Part shown: positions 31,496 through 41,891 of the stretch, in pieces | How positions within the stretch are numbered: the first letter of the stretch is position 1 | Layout: each line of letters begins with the position of its first letter | Assembly (NCBI GenBank): GCA_964507325.1 | Contig: CAZDQL010000020.1 | Span: 13,911-77,910, forward strand | Reading direction: 5' to 3' | From: CAZDQL01 sp964507325 | GTDB taxonomy: Bacteria > Planctomycetota > UBA1135 > GCA-002686595 | Length of the DNA: 64,000 bases | The notes under the pieces: model-generated | Seen by the model: only the letters and a program-made list of their open reading frames with translations | Databases searched by the model: none | What the model was told of the DNA's origin: nothing | Position numbers and translations under genes: made by a program

Positions 31496-32761
31496 GTGCT
31501 CGAACGGCTCTCCCGCTCCAAGCGCAACGCCGTCCTGGCGGTCCTGGCCCTGGTGGTGGTGTGGTTCGCGTGGACGGTGCGCGCCGTCCTGAACCCGCTG
31601 ATCCTGGGCTACCTCCTGGCCTTCGTCCTGAACCCGATGGTGCAGCGGCTGGAGGAGCGGGGGTGGGGGCGCCGCTCCGCGGCCAACATGATCTTCCTGT
31701 GGTTCTTCATCGCAGGCAGCGCCATCGGCGCGGTGGTGATCTGGCAGGGGCGTGCCCTGACCTCCGACCTGGCGCGCTCCGACTTTTTCGTCGAGGTCAA
31801 GGACGAGATCGAGTCCCTGGTCTCCGAGTGGTTGCAGGACGACGCGAGCGCCCCCGCGCAGGAGGATGACGAACCCGAGGTCGACGGGACCGGGGAGGTG
31901 GAGGAGGGCGCAGGGGTCGCGCATCCACCCGCCGGCGAGGAGTCGCCGGTCAGCGTGGAGGCGGCCACCTTCCAGCGCCTCCTGAACGAGACGCTGGCGC
32001 GCCTGCGGGAGGGGGACACGCGGCGGGCGGCCCTGGAGAGCGCCGGCGAGGTGTGGCCCTACGTGCGGGCCTTCTTCGGCTCGGTGGTGGCCCTGGCCAC
32101 CCTGGTGATGCTGCTGCCGATCTACGCCTACTTCCTGCTCTTCGAGCTCGACCGCATCCACGCCTACGTCTACCGCTACATCCCCCGCCCCGAGAAGGAC
32201 CGCTTCGCGCGCATCGCGACCGCGGTGGGGGAGGTGCTGGCGAACTTCTTCCGCGGACGCCTGCTGGTCTGCCTCCTGAAGGGACTGTTGATCAGCGTGG
32301 GGCTGCTCCTGGTGGGGGTGAAGTACGCCTTCTTCCTGGGCCTGGGGAGCGGCTTCCTGGCCCTGGTGCCCTTCGTGGGACCGATGGCCGGCTTCCTCGT
32401 CGCCTGGCTCCTGGCCACCTTCCCCCCCGGGGGCGAGGCCCTGGCGGCGGGGATCGGCTGGGGCGGAGTGGGCTGGGCGCTCCTGCGCACCGGCAGCGTC
32501 TTCGCCGTGGCGGAGATCCTGGAGGGGTACGTGCTCTTGCCGAAGATCCTGGGCGACAGTCTGGGGCTGCACCCGGTGGTGGTCCTGGCGTCGGTCTTCG
32601 TCGGAGGCGCGGCCCTGGGGATGTTCGGGTTCCTGATCGCCCTGCCCCTGACCGCGGCGCTGGTGATCGTGGCACGGGAGCTGGTGATGCCCGCGCTGGG
32701 GGACTTCGCGGACGAGGAGCCCTCCGCCGCAGAGGAGGAGGGGGCCGCCCCAGAGACGTAG
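31496..32761 (+). CDS. AI-2E family transporter (PerM-like membrane protein)
   Basis: A 421-residue membrane protein starting at GTG 31496. Hydrophobic helices flank a conserved V-L-N-P-L-I-L-G-Y-L-L-A-F-V-L-N-P near the N-terminus and L-P-K-I-L-G-D-S-L-G-L-H-P-V near the C-terminus, the AI-2E family signatures. A Glu/Asp-rich loop of about 60 residues lies near residue 120. Studied relatives export small molecules or act as Na+/H+ antiporters, and the family name does not prove autoinducer transport. An acidic C-terminal tail ends 24 bases before the direct repeat of MITE copy 1. Confidence 0.85.
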   Translation: MLERLSRSKRNAVLAVLALVVVWFAWTVRAVLNPLILGYLLAFVLNPMVQRLEERGWGRRSAANMIFLWFFIAGSAIGAVVIWQGRALTSDLARSDFFVEVKDEIESLVSEWLQDDASAPAQEDDEPEVDGTGEVEEGAGVAHPPAGEESPVSVEAATFQRLLNETLARLREGDTRRAALESAGEVWPYVRAFFGSVVALATLVMLLPIYAYFLLFELDRIHAYVYRYIPRPEKDRFARIATAVGEVLANFFRGRLLVCLLKGLLISVGLLLVGVKYAFFLGLGSGFLALVPFVGPMAGFLVAWLLATFPPGGEALAAGIGWGGVGWALLRTGSVFAVAEILEGYVLLPKILGDSLGLHPVVVLASVFVGGAALGMFGFLIALPLTAALVIVARELVMPALGDFADEEPSAAEEEGAAPET

Positions 32762-32785
32762 GGGGCCCCGCCCTGCCAGCGGACC

Positions 32786-33022
32786 AGTTGCGCTTCAAAC
32801 TGCCCCCTTTCCGTGTGCTTCTGGCCGTCGACGCCTCGACTACCGCGGTCTGAACCCACGCTCAGGCCCCCCCCACAGCCGGCGTCCGTCTAGAGCCCGT
32901 TCGTCACCCCTCCCAGAGGGCCTGCGCCGGGGGGAGGGCGCCCCAAGTCCTTGGGACCGAAGAAGCTACGACGAGCGGCCCCGCGAGAAGCACAACGAAG
33001 GGAGGCAGTTCAGTTGCGCTTC
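32786..33022. mobile_element. MITE copy 1 (215 bp) with 11-bp target-site duplication
   Basis: The element spans 32797-33011. Its ends, AAACTGCC... and ...GGCAGTTC, are imperfect inverted repeats (21 of 26 positions match). It is flanked by the exact 11-bp direct repeat AGTTGCGCTTC (32786-32796 and 33012-33022). The interior has no coding capacity. A second element with closely related ends lies at 54,637-54,830. An 11-bp duplication fits the IS4-family range, but no transposase is present to confirm this. The stop of the S41 protease lies on the right boundary. Confidence 0.75.
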
Positions 33023-35523
33023 ATCGAGCGCAGGGTGTCGGCCAGCTCCCGGAGCTTCTCGGGGGTCAGGGGCGCGTCCGCTCCCTCCGCCTCGGCGAGC
33101 AGCGCCAGGGCGCGGTCCAGCTCCTCCGCGGAGTACCCGCTGGGGAAGCCGTCGGCGACCACGATGCCGTCCTCGTCCACCCTGTCGAAGGTGATCGCGT
33201 ACTCCGGGATCCGCTGGGGGGAGAGCCCCAGGCCCTCGAGCACCCGCGTCAGGGCGGCCTGGAGGCGGACGTCCTCCTGGTAGTCGCTGCCGAAGGGGAA
33301 GGCGCTGCCACGGGCGTCCTGCACCAGCCGCCGCACCTCGAGGCGCAGGAGCATGCGCACGTCCTGCCGGGAGAGGATCGTCTCCAGCCCGGCGTAGAAC
33401 TCCTCGAAGCCGGGGTAGCGGCTCCAGTCGTCCCCGTCCCCCAGGGCCAGCTCCTGGTAGAGCTCCTCGTGCTGGACGAACTGCTCGCGGGCGAAGGCGC
33501 GCAGCTTCTGGGTGTCCTGCAGCTTGCGCATCTCGATCAGGCGCCACTGCTCACGGCGCGTGCGACCGACCTCCTCGTCCGGGGCGATGCCGCCGGGGGA
33601 GAGGATGTTGCCCTCGTCGTCCAGCTCGCGGTGGATCGAGCGTCCCGTGGGGAGGCGGTAGCGCTCGATCGTCAGCTTGATGCGCGGCGAGTAGTCGAAC
33701 TCCCCGTCGCCGTCGTGATCGGTGGTGATCGTCTCCCAGTCGTCGTAGCGACGGTTGCCGTTCTCGTCCGCGTACTCGTCCTCCGCCTGCGGCTCGAGCG
33801 GGAAGAGGTTCTGCACCGAGCCCTTGCCGAAGGTGCGCTCCCCGAGCAGCACGCCGCGGCTGTGGTCCTGCAGGGCGCCGGCGACGATCTCGCCCGCGGA
33901 GGCGGTGAAACGGTCGACCAGGATGACGAGCGGCATCTCCTCGGGGACCAGGGCGGGGCGGCGCGTGGAGTAGGTCTGGCTCTTGTAGATGCGGCTCTCG
34001 GTGGAGACCACCGGCTTGCCGCGCGGCAGGAAGAGGTCCGCCACGTTGGCCGCCTCGGTCAGGAGCCCCCCGCTGTTGCTGCGCAGGTCGAGGATCAGGC
34101 CGCGCATGCCCACCTCCATCAACTCCTCGATCGCCTTCTTCAGCTCGGAGCTCGCCACGCGGCTGAAGGTGGTCAGCTCGACCAGGCCGATCTGGCCCGG
34201 CAGCATGATGGCGTTCACGGGGGGGATGGTGATGCTGGCGCGCTCGATCACCACCGACATCTCCTCGCTGGGGCGCTGGATGAGGCTGGCGTCCATCCCG
34301 GCCCGCCAGACGTAGAGCTTGACCGGGGTCCCGGGGCGCCCCTTGAGGCGCTTGATGACCTCGTCCACCTCCTCGCCGATGGTGGGCCATTCGTCGACCT
34401 GCACGACCTTGTCGTCGGTCTGCAGCCCGGCCCGGTACGCGGGCCCCGAGTAGATGGGGCGGGTGATGGTGAAGAGCCCATCCACGCGGTCCACGTCGAC
34501 GTAGGCCCCGATGCCCCCGTAGGCGGCGTGCAGGTCCTGCTCGAACTTCTTGTAGGCCTCCGGGGAGAAGTAGGTGGAGTGCCGGTCGAGGCGCTGCAAG
34601 AGCCCCGAGAGGGCGGCCTCGATCAGGTCCTCGCGGCCCATCTCGGCCCCATCCAGGTGGAAGTTCTGCACCATCGAGATCAGGGCCTCGACGCGCTCCA
34701 GATCCGATCCCACCCGACCCCCGGCGACCAGCTTGCGCTTCTCCTCGCGGGCGCGGCGCAGCTCGGTGTCGCGGAAGCGACGGATCTCGACCTGCCGCAG
34801 GTAGGCCTTGGCCAGCCGACCCTTCTCACCGGGGGAGCCCGCCAGGCGTTCCAGCTCTCCTTCCACCTCGGGGATCCCCTCGATGATCCCGAGCTCCGCC
34901 ATCGCCAGGGCTCCCAGCGAGCGCAGCGCGGGATCCGCCGATTGGAGGAATTCGTACAGGAGGGAGCGCGTCTTGGGGACCTGGTGCCCGAGCCCCGTCT
35001 GATGGGCCGTCGTCGCGGCGCGGATCCTGAGGGTCGCGGGGCGGTCGCCGTCCTTCGCCACCGTCAAGAGGGCGTCGGTGATCTCCTCGCTGCAGTCCGC
35101 CGCCTTGAGCTCCCCGGCCGCACCCGCCAGGAGATCGATCGCTCCCAGGGCCGCCTGCTCGTCCTCGGCGGACACCACCGGCTCCAGGGCTCCGGCGATC
35201 AACTCCGCGTCCACGTCGTCTCCCAGGAGTCGCGTGGCGGCCAGGAAGAGCACCGACTTGCCCCCGTAGCTCCCCCCGCTGAGGGCGCGGTCGAGGGCGG
35301 CGTCGAAGGGGGCGCCCCATTCGTCCCCCACGAGGGTTGCCACCGACTGGGCGTCAGCCCAGATCGCCTCCAGGTCGAGCTCCAGGGCCGCCTGGGCGCG
35401 GTTCGCGATCGTCGCCTCGATCTCCTCCACGTCCTGGGGGAGGGGGGCGGGGCTCGGCGGGATCGCCAGGGCGAGCGTGGGGAAGGCGATCAGGGAGAGG
35501 ATTCGAAGATGACTTCGACGCAT
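33010..35523 (-). CDS. S41 C-terminal-processing-type protease (PDZ, exported)
   Basis: An 837-residue exported protease (signal peptide ending A-L-A). A long helical N-terminal part (~1-310) precedes a PDZ domain (Y-G-G-I-G-A-Y-V-D ... Y-R-A-G-L-Q-T-D-D-K-V). The tail-specific protease domain follows, with G-L-I-L-D-L-R-S-N-S-G-G-L, catalytic Ser542 in T-A-S-A-G-E-I-V, and Lys567 in F-G-K-G-S-V-Q. A C-terminal helical region ends S-M-K-R-N. The stop codon is formed across the MITE boundary at 33010-33012, so the natural C-terminus may have been altered. Confidence 0.9.
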   Translation of the reverse strand: MRRSHLRILSLIAFPTLALAIPPSPAPLPQDVEEIEATIANRAQAALELDLEAIWADAQSVATLVGDEWGAPFDAALDRALSGGSYGGKSVLFLAATRLLGDDVDAELIAGALEPVVSAEDEQAALGAIDLLAGAAGELKAADCSEEITDALLTVAKDGDRPATLRIRAATTAHQTGLGHQVPKTRSLLYEFLQSADPALRSLGALAMAELGIIEGIPEVEGELERLAGSPGEKGRLAKAYLRQVEIRRFRDTELRRAREEKRKLVAGGRVGSDLERVEALISMVQNFHLDGAEMGREDLIEAALSGLLQRLDRHSTYFSPEAYKKFEQDLHAAYGGIGAYVDVDRVDGLFTITRPIYSGPAYRAGLQTDDKVVQVDEWPTIGEEVDEVIKRLKGRPGTPVKLYVWRAGMDASLIQRPSEEMSVVIERASITIPPVNAIMLPGQIGLVELTTFSRVASSELKKAIEELMEVGMRGLILDLRSNSGGLLTEAANVADLFLPRGKPVVSTESRIYKSQTYSTRRPALVPEEMPLVILVDRFTASAGEIVAGALQDHSRGVLLGERTFGKGSVQNLFPLEPQAEDEYADENGNRRYDDWETITTDHDGDGEFDYSPRIKLTIERYRLPTGRSIHRELDDEGNILSPGGIAPDEEVGRTRREQWRLIEMRKLQDTQKLRAFAREQFVQHEELYQELALGDGDDWSRYPGFEEFYAGLETILSRQDVRMLLRLEVRRLVQDARGSAFPFGSDYQEDVRLQAALTRVLEGLGLSPQRIPEYAITFDRVDEDGIVVADGFPSGYSAEELDRALALLAEAEGADAPLTPEKLRELADTLRSMKRN

Positions 35524-35554
35524 GGGTACGGTCTCGATGGACGGTGGGTGACGT

Positions 35555-35603
35555 CCCCGCTATCGTCGCGGGGCGGCCCGGAGGGCGAGCCATTCCGGGC
35601 CGC
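35555..35603. promoter_or_regulatory. Two tandem inverted repeats between divergent S41 protease and moaC
   Basis: CCCCGC (35555-35560) pairs with GCGGGG (35568-35573). Immediately after it, GCGGCCCGGA (35573-35582) pairs perfectly with TCCGGGCCGC (35594-35603) around an 11-base loop. They lie in the 150-base gap shared by two divergent genes, 32-80 bases from the S41 start and 71-119 bases from the moaC start. They could act as an operator, attenuator or leader structure. No known riboswitch is recognised. Confidence 0.35.
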
Positions 35604-35673
35604 GCGCCAATCTACGCTCCCTAGCCCACTCCTCTCCCCCTCCCCAGTTTTTTCCAACATCCCTTTCGAGCCC

Positions 35674-36195
35674 GTGACCGAGCCGCGATCCGACCCCGAG
35701 CCCACCGGCCTGAGCCACCTGCGGGGTGAGGGGGGCGCTACCGAATCGCAAATGGTGGACGTCTCCGCCAAGCCGGTGACCGCCCGCAGCGCCCTGGCCC
35801 GCGCCCGCCTGACCTTCCCCCCCGGGATGCTGGAGCGCGTGCTCGCCGCCGGCGGCCCCAAGGGGCCGATCGCGGAGGTCGCCCGGGTGGCCGGAATCGG
35901 GGCCGCCAAGCGCACCGGGGAGCTGATCCCCATGTGCCACCCCCTGGGCCTCGATCACGTCGAGGTGCGGCTCGAGCCGCTGGGGGAGGCGACCCTCGAG
36001 GTGCGCTGCCGGAGCGCCTGCACCGGCCGCACGGGGGTCGAGATGGAGGCGATGGTGGGGGCCGCGGTGGCGGCCCTGACCGTCTACGACATGGTCAAGG
36101 GCCACGACAAGGGGGTGCGCATCGAGTCGGTGGCGCTGCTCGAAAAGACCGGGGGGAAATCGGGGACCTGGCGGGCGGGCGATGATCCCACCTGA
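35674..36195 (+). CDS. moaC: Cyclic pyranopterin monophosphate synthase
   Basis: A 173-residue MoaC, the second step of molybdenum cofactor synthesis. G-L-S-H-L-R ... M-V-D-V-S-A-K-P-V-T-A-R-S-A starts the domain. The active-site blocks M-C-H-P-L-G-L-D-H-V and G-V-E-M-E-A-M-V-G-A-A-V-A-A-L-T-V-Y-D-M-V-K are complete. GTG 35674 gives a normal length; the upstream extension of the frame is not similar to the family. No other moa gene is near. Confidence 0.92.
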   Translation: MTEPRSDPEPTGLSHLRGEGGATESQMVDVSAKPVTARSALARARLTFPPGMLERVLAAGGPKGPIAEVARVAGIGAAKRTGELIPMCHPLGLDHVEVRLEPLGEATLEVRCRSACTGRTGVEMEAMVGAAVAALTVYDMVKGHDKGVRIESVALLEKTGGKSGTWRAGDDPT

Positions 36196-36252
36196 GGACC
36201 CGGCTACACTCTCCCTTTTGGTGCCCAGACGCTAGCACCCGAGGCGACCCCC

Positions 36253-36731
36253 ATGGACCTGAAGCTGATCCGCAATCTCGTACGCATCATGGAGCGTGGC
36301 GAGGTGAGCGAGCTGGAGATCGACGACGAGAAGGCTGGTCTGCGCGTCCATCTGAAGCGCGGCGAGAGCGGCCCGGTACCTGCCGCGGGCACCTCGGTGG
36401 TGATGGTCCCCGGGGCCGGGGCAGCGATGGGCCCCGTGTCCCTGCCCGGCGCCGACGACGAGGACGGGGCGGCCGGAGGCCGCCCGGAGGGCCTGGAGGA
36501 GATCACCAGCCCGATGGTCGGGACCTTCTACCGCGCGCCCTCCCCCGGAGCGGACCCCTTCTCCGACGTGGGGACCACCATCGACGAGGAGAGCGTGGTC
36601 TGCATCATCGAGGCGATGAAGGTCATGAACGAGATCAAGGCCGAGATGCGCGGCCAGATCGTGGAGATCCTGGTCGAGAACGGCGAACCGGTCGAGTTCG
36701 GTCAGCCGCTCTTCCTGGTCAAGCCGAGCTG

Positions 36732-36732
<1 letters not shown>
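36253..36732 (+). CDS. accB: Acetyl-CoA carboxylase biotin carboxyl carrier protein
   Basis: A 159-residue BCCP. The biotin site is E-A-M-K-V-M-N-E with biotinyl Lys123. The N-terminal L-I-R-N-L-V-R-I-M-E-R and the Ala/Gly/Pro-rich linker (about 45-80) are normal. It carries CO2 from AccC to the carboxyltransferase in fatty acid synthesis. Its TGA shares one base with the ATG of accC. Confidence 0.96.
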
Positions 36733-38110
<1,378 letters not shown>

Positions 38111-38114
<4 letters not shown>

Positions 38115-39037
38115 GCCCCCGGGGCGGGAGCAGGTGGTGGGTCCTGGCGCGCCGCGCGGCCGCCGCTTGCCTGCTCCTGGCGGCCACGGGCTGCTACGTG
38201 AACACCCAGCGCTTCGTGGGCCCCATGGCGGCGACCGAGGAGCCCCTGCCCCCGGGCACCACCGGCCTCTACCCGGCCGGTCCGGAAGAGGTGCTCGTGA
38301 CCCGCCTGGCGGATCCGGTCTTCCTCAGGCGTCCGGGGGAGGCCTCCAGCTATCCCCTCTACCACTACCGCAAGCAGGCGCGGGTCAACGCCGGCTCGTG
38401 GATCTTCTGCGGCGCGGGGGGGCGCGTGAGCGTGCTCTACCCCGACAACACCGAGGTGATCCTGTCGGGTCTGGGGTCGGGAGTGGTGGGATCGGAGAGC
38501 CGGGGCGAGCCGATCTTCTTCCTGCTCCAGTGCGACCGCGCCAGCGTGACCCTGCAGCCGGGACAGCAGCTGCGCCTCTTGGGGGGAGCGGTGCTCTCGG
38601 CCGACTCGGGACCGATCGCCATCGAGCGGCTCCTGGACGAGGTGTTGCGCGTCAGCAACCGCTCCCTGGGCGCCGCGCGCATCGCCTACCGCGATCAGGT
38701 CTTCCTGCTCGATCCCTCCCAGATGATCCACCTGCCGCTCTTGCAGACCGGTTCCGCTCCCAGTGAGCCGGAGGAGGGCTACCAGACCCTGTGGGCCGCC
38801 GGGCAGCATCTGCGCGTGCGGGGCGAGGTCGAGACCGTCGACGACTCGCGGGGCGTGCGGCTGAGGGCCCTGGGGGAGCACGACCTCGCCGGCTTCGGAT
38901 TGCGGGTCCGGCTCGATCCCGGTGACGAGGTGCTCTTCAGCGACCTCGCCGAAGCGGTGGGGGGCGCCTCCGACGCCCTGCTTCCCGAGCAGCCCGATCT
39001 CCCCCCGACGGGAGAGGCTGGTGAAGAAGAGCGCTGA
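38111..39037 (+). CDS. Lipoprotein with FecR-like beta region, function unknown
   Basis: A 308-residue lipoprotein (lipobox L-L-A-A-T-G-C, then Y-V-N-T). Residues ~70-180 read like a FecR-type beta domain: V-N-A-G-S-W-I-F-C-G-A-G-G-R-V-S-V-L-Y-P-D-N-T-E, then alternating short strands. I do not recognise a named family with confidence. The ATG overlaps the accC stop, and it lies directly before UDP-xylose synthase, at the head of the polysaccharide region. Confidence 0.65.
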
Positions 39038-39038
39038 C

Positions 39039-39992
39039 ATGGGCGCGGGGCGGGTCCTGATCACCGGCGGCGCGGGCTTCCTGGGCAGCCACCTGTGCGA
39101 GCGCTTCCTGGCCGAGGGCTGGGAGGTGATCTGCATGGACAACCTGATCACCGGGGACCTGGTCAACGTCGAGCAGCTCTTCAGTCAGGCCTGCTTCCAC
39201 TTCGAGGAGCGCGACGTCACCGAGTACCTGCACGTGGTCGGCGAGCTGGACGCCATCCTGCACTTCGCCTCGCCCGCCAGCCCCATCGACTATCTCGAGT
39301 TCCCCATCCAGACCCTCAAGGTCGGCTCGCTCGGCACCCACAAGGCGCTGGGCTTGGCGCGCGCCAAGGGGGCGCGCTTCCTGCTCGCCTCCACTTCGGA
39401 GTGCTACGGGGACCCCCTGGTGCACCCCCAGTCGGAGGATTACTGGGGCAACGTCAACCCGGTCGGTCCGCGCGGCGTCTACGACGAGGCCAAACGCTTC
39501 GCCGAGGCGATGACGATGGCCTACCACCGCTACCACGGCGTCGACACGCGCATCGCGCGCATCTTCAACACGTACGGACCGCGCATGCGGTTGAACGACG
39601 GCCGCGCACTGCCGGCCTTCATGTCGCAAGCCCTGGGGGGGCGTCCGCTGACCGTCTTCGGTGACGGCAGCCAGACGCGCTCCTTCTGCTACGTGGATGA
39701 CCTGGTGGAGGGGATCTGGCGTCTCCTGCACTCCGCAGAGGTGCATCCCACCAACATCGGCAACCCCTCCGAATTGACGATCCTGGAGTTTGCCAAGACG
39801 GTGGTGGAGATCGCGGGCTCGAGCTCGGAGATCAGCTTCCAGCCCCTGCCCGAGGACGATCCCAAGGTGCGCCAGCCGGACATCACCAAGGCCATCGAGC
39901 TCCTCGACTGGCGACCTGAGGTGGAGCTGGCGGTCGGTCTGCGACGGACGCTGGAGTACTTCCGCGTCCGTCTGGGGGTGAACGGGAACTGA
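39039..39992 (+). CDS. UDP-glucuronate decarboxylase (UDP-xylose synthase)
   Basis: A 317-residue extended SDR. NAD-binding loop I-T-G-G-A-G-F-L-G-S-H-L, catalytic Y-D-E-A-K (YxxxK), and the UXS-specific H-F-A-S-P-A-S-P-x-D-Y and T-L-K-V-G-S-L-G-T. It oxidises and decarboxylates UDP-glucuronate to UDP-xylose. ATG 39039 is preferred; GTG 39021 would add six residues and overlap the preceding gene. Confidence 0.9.
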   Translation: MGAGRVLITGGAGFLGSHLCERFLAEGWEVICMDNLITGDLVNVEQLFSQACFHFEERDVTEYLHVVGELDAILHFASPASPIDYLEFPIQTLKVGSLGTHKALGLARAKGARFLLASTSECYGDPLVHPQSEDYWGNVNPVGPRGVYDEAKRFAEAMTMAYHRYHGVDTRIARIFNTYGPRMRLNDGRALPAFMSQALGGRPLTVFGDGSQTRSFCYVDDLVEGIWRLLHSAEVHPTNIGNPSELTILEFAKTVVEIAGSSSEISFQPLPEDDPKVRQPDITKAIELLDWRPEVELAVGLRRTLEYFRVRLGVNGN

Positions 39993-40040
39993 GTCGGCAC
40001 TCGGAATCACAGAGGACAGAGAGGACAGGAGAACGGGAGC

Positions 40041-41891
40041 ATGTGCGGCATCGTCGGTGCGATCCTCTCCGAGGGCACGGTGGTCGATGGCCTGGTGGCG
40101 GGCCTCAGGGTGCTCGAATACCGCGGCTACGACAGCTCGGGGGTGGCGGTGGCCAAGGACGGCGCCGTCCTGGTGCGCAAGAAGGAGGGACGGCTCGCCA
40201 ACCTGGAGCAAGTGCTCGTCGACGGCGGGCTGGACGGGGCCCTGGTCGGCATCGGCCACACCCGCTGGGCGACCCACGGCGAGCCCAGCGACCGCAACGC
40301 CCATCCCCACACCGGCTCGGGCTCGAGGCTGGCGCTGGTGCACAACGGGATCATCGAGAACTACCTCGAGCTGAGGGAGGAGCTGACCAGCGCGGGGGTC
40401 GAGTTCCGCTCGGACACCGACACCGAGGTCCTGGCGCACCTGATCGAGCGCGAGCTCGAGGGGGGCGCCGCCGGGCTGCCCGACGCCGTGCGCGCCTGCC
40501 TGCGCCGCGTCGAGGGCTACTACGCCCTGGCGGTGTTGGCGATCTCGGAGGACGGGGAGCGCGAGCTGGTCTGCGCGCGCCAGGGGCCCCCCCTGGCGGT
40601 GGCGACCACCGTCGACGCGGCCTTCCTGGCCTCCGATCTCCTGGGTCTGATCCCCTACACCAACCGCGTGGCCTTCCTCGAGGACGGCGACGTGGCGGTG
40701 CTCACTCCGGGGCAGATCCTGGTCACCGACTTCGGGGGCGAGCGGGTCGAGCGGCTGGCGCGGCGCATCGACTGGGATCCCGAGGACTCCGGACGGGGTC
40801 ACTGGCCCCACTACATGCTCAAGGAGATCCACGAGCAGCCGGACGTCCTGGCCCGCACCACCTTCGATCGCATCGACCTCGAGGCGGGGGACGTGCGCTT
40901 CGAGGAGGGGGCCTTCGGCGACGACTTCCTGGGGGACGTCGAGCGCGTGCAGATCACCGCCTGCGGTACCGCCCTGCACGCCGGCTGGATCGCGCGCTAC
41001 CTGATCGAGGGGCTGGCGCGGGTGCCGGTGGACGTGGACTTCGCCAGCGAGTTTCGCTACCGCACTCCGCTGATCGTCCCCGGCACCCTGGCGATGGCCA
41101 TCTCCCAGTCCGGCGAGACCGCCGACACCCTGGCGGCCACCCGACTGGCTCGCGAGCTGGGGGCCAAGGTGGCCGCCATCTGCAACGTGGAGGGCTCCTC
41201 CCAGGCGCGCGAGGCGGACGCGGTCATCCTGACCCACGCGGGACCCGAGATCGGCGTCGCCAGCACCAAGGCCTTCACCGCCCAGGTGAGCGCCGCCGTG
41301 CTGCTCGCGCTGCGCCTGGCGCGCTGCAAGGGCGTCCTCAGCGCGGGAGAGGCGCGCGAGCTCCTGGACGAGCTGCGCCTCTTGCGGCCCAAGCTCGACT
41401 CCCTGCTCACCGAGCGCTACGTGAGCAACGTGCGCCGGCTGGCGCGCCTGCACCTGGACCAGCGCGGCTTCCTCTTCCTGGGGCGGGGGGTCAACTTCCC
41501 CGTCGCCCTCGAGGGAGCGCTGAAGCTGAAGGAGATCTCCTACATGCACGCCGAGGGCTACGCGGCGGGGGAGATGAAGCACGGTCCGATCGCCCTCATC
41601 GACCCCGACATGACGATCGTGGTGGTCAACTCCGTCGGCAAGGTCGCCGACAAGGTGCGCGCCAACATCGAGCAGGTGAAGGCGCGCGGTGGAATCACGG
41701 TCAGCGTCGGCTCCGACCCCCAGAGCCACGCCGTGGCCGACGAGGTGCTCGAGGTTCCGGTGTCGAGCGAGTGGCTCTCGCCGATCCTGAACACCATTCC
41801 CCTGCAGCTGCTCTCCTACGCGATCGCGGACCTGCGCGGCTGCGACATCGACAAGCCTCGCAACCTGGCCAAGAGCGTGACCGTCGAATGA
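40041..41891 (+). CDS. glmS: Glutamine-fructose-6-phosphate aminotransferase (isomerizing)
   Basis: A 616-residue GlmS that makes glucosamine-6-phosphate from fructose-6-phosphate and glutamine. The N-terminal Ntn glutaminase begins M-C-G-I-V-G-A (nucleophile Cys2), with H-T-R-W-A-T-H-G. Two SIS sugar domains follow (S-Q-S-G-E-T-A-D-T and G-R-G-V-N-F-P-V-A-L-E), and the protein ends in K-P-R-N-L-A-K-S-V-T-V-E as usual. No glmS ribozyme is apparent in the 48-base leader. It feeds UDP-GlcNAc supply for wall and exopolysaccharide. The stop overlaps the next start. Confidence 0.97.
   Translation: MCGIVGAILSEGTVVDGLVAGLRVLEYRGYDSSGVAVAKDGAVLVRKKEGRLANLEQVLVDGGLDGALVGIGHTRWATHGEPSDRNAHPHTGSGSRLALVHNGIIENYLELREELTSAGVEFRSDTDTEVLAHLIERELEGGAAGLPDAVRACLRRVEGYYALAVLAISEDGERELVCARQGPPLAVATTVDAAFLASDLLGLIPYTNRVAFLEDGDVAVLTPGQILVTDFGGERVERLARRIDWDPEDSGRGHWPHYMLKEIHEQPDVLARTTFDRIDLEAGDVRFEEGAFGDDFLGDVERVQITACGTALHAGWIARYLIEGLARVPVDVDFASEFRYRTPLIVPGTLAMAISQSGETADTLAATRLARELGAKVAAICNVEGSSQAREADAVILTHAGPEIGVASTKAFTAQVSAAVLLALRLARCKGVLSAGEARELLDELRLLRPKLDSLLTERYVSNVRRLARLHLDQRGFLFLGRGVNFPVALEGALKLKEISYMHAEGYAAGEMKHGPIALIDPDMTIVVVNSVGKVADKVRANIEQVKARGGITVSVGSDPQSHAVADEVLEVPVSSEWLSPILNTIPLQLLSYAIADLRGCDIDKPRNLAKSVTVE

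Noticed and set aside
32292..32798. A 168-residue minus-strand frame antisense to the AI-2E gene, in frame with the S41 protease in the reconstructed empty site
   Set aside because: An antisense extension of over 450 bases into a conserved membrane protein gene is implausible. A single lost stop explains it better.
39993..40040. Possible glmS ribozyme ahead of glmS
   Set aside because: The leader is only 48 bases to the previous stop, too short, and no ribozyme core motif is seen.
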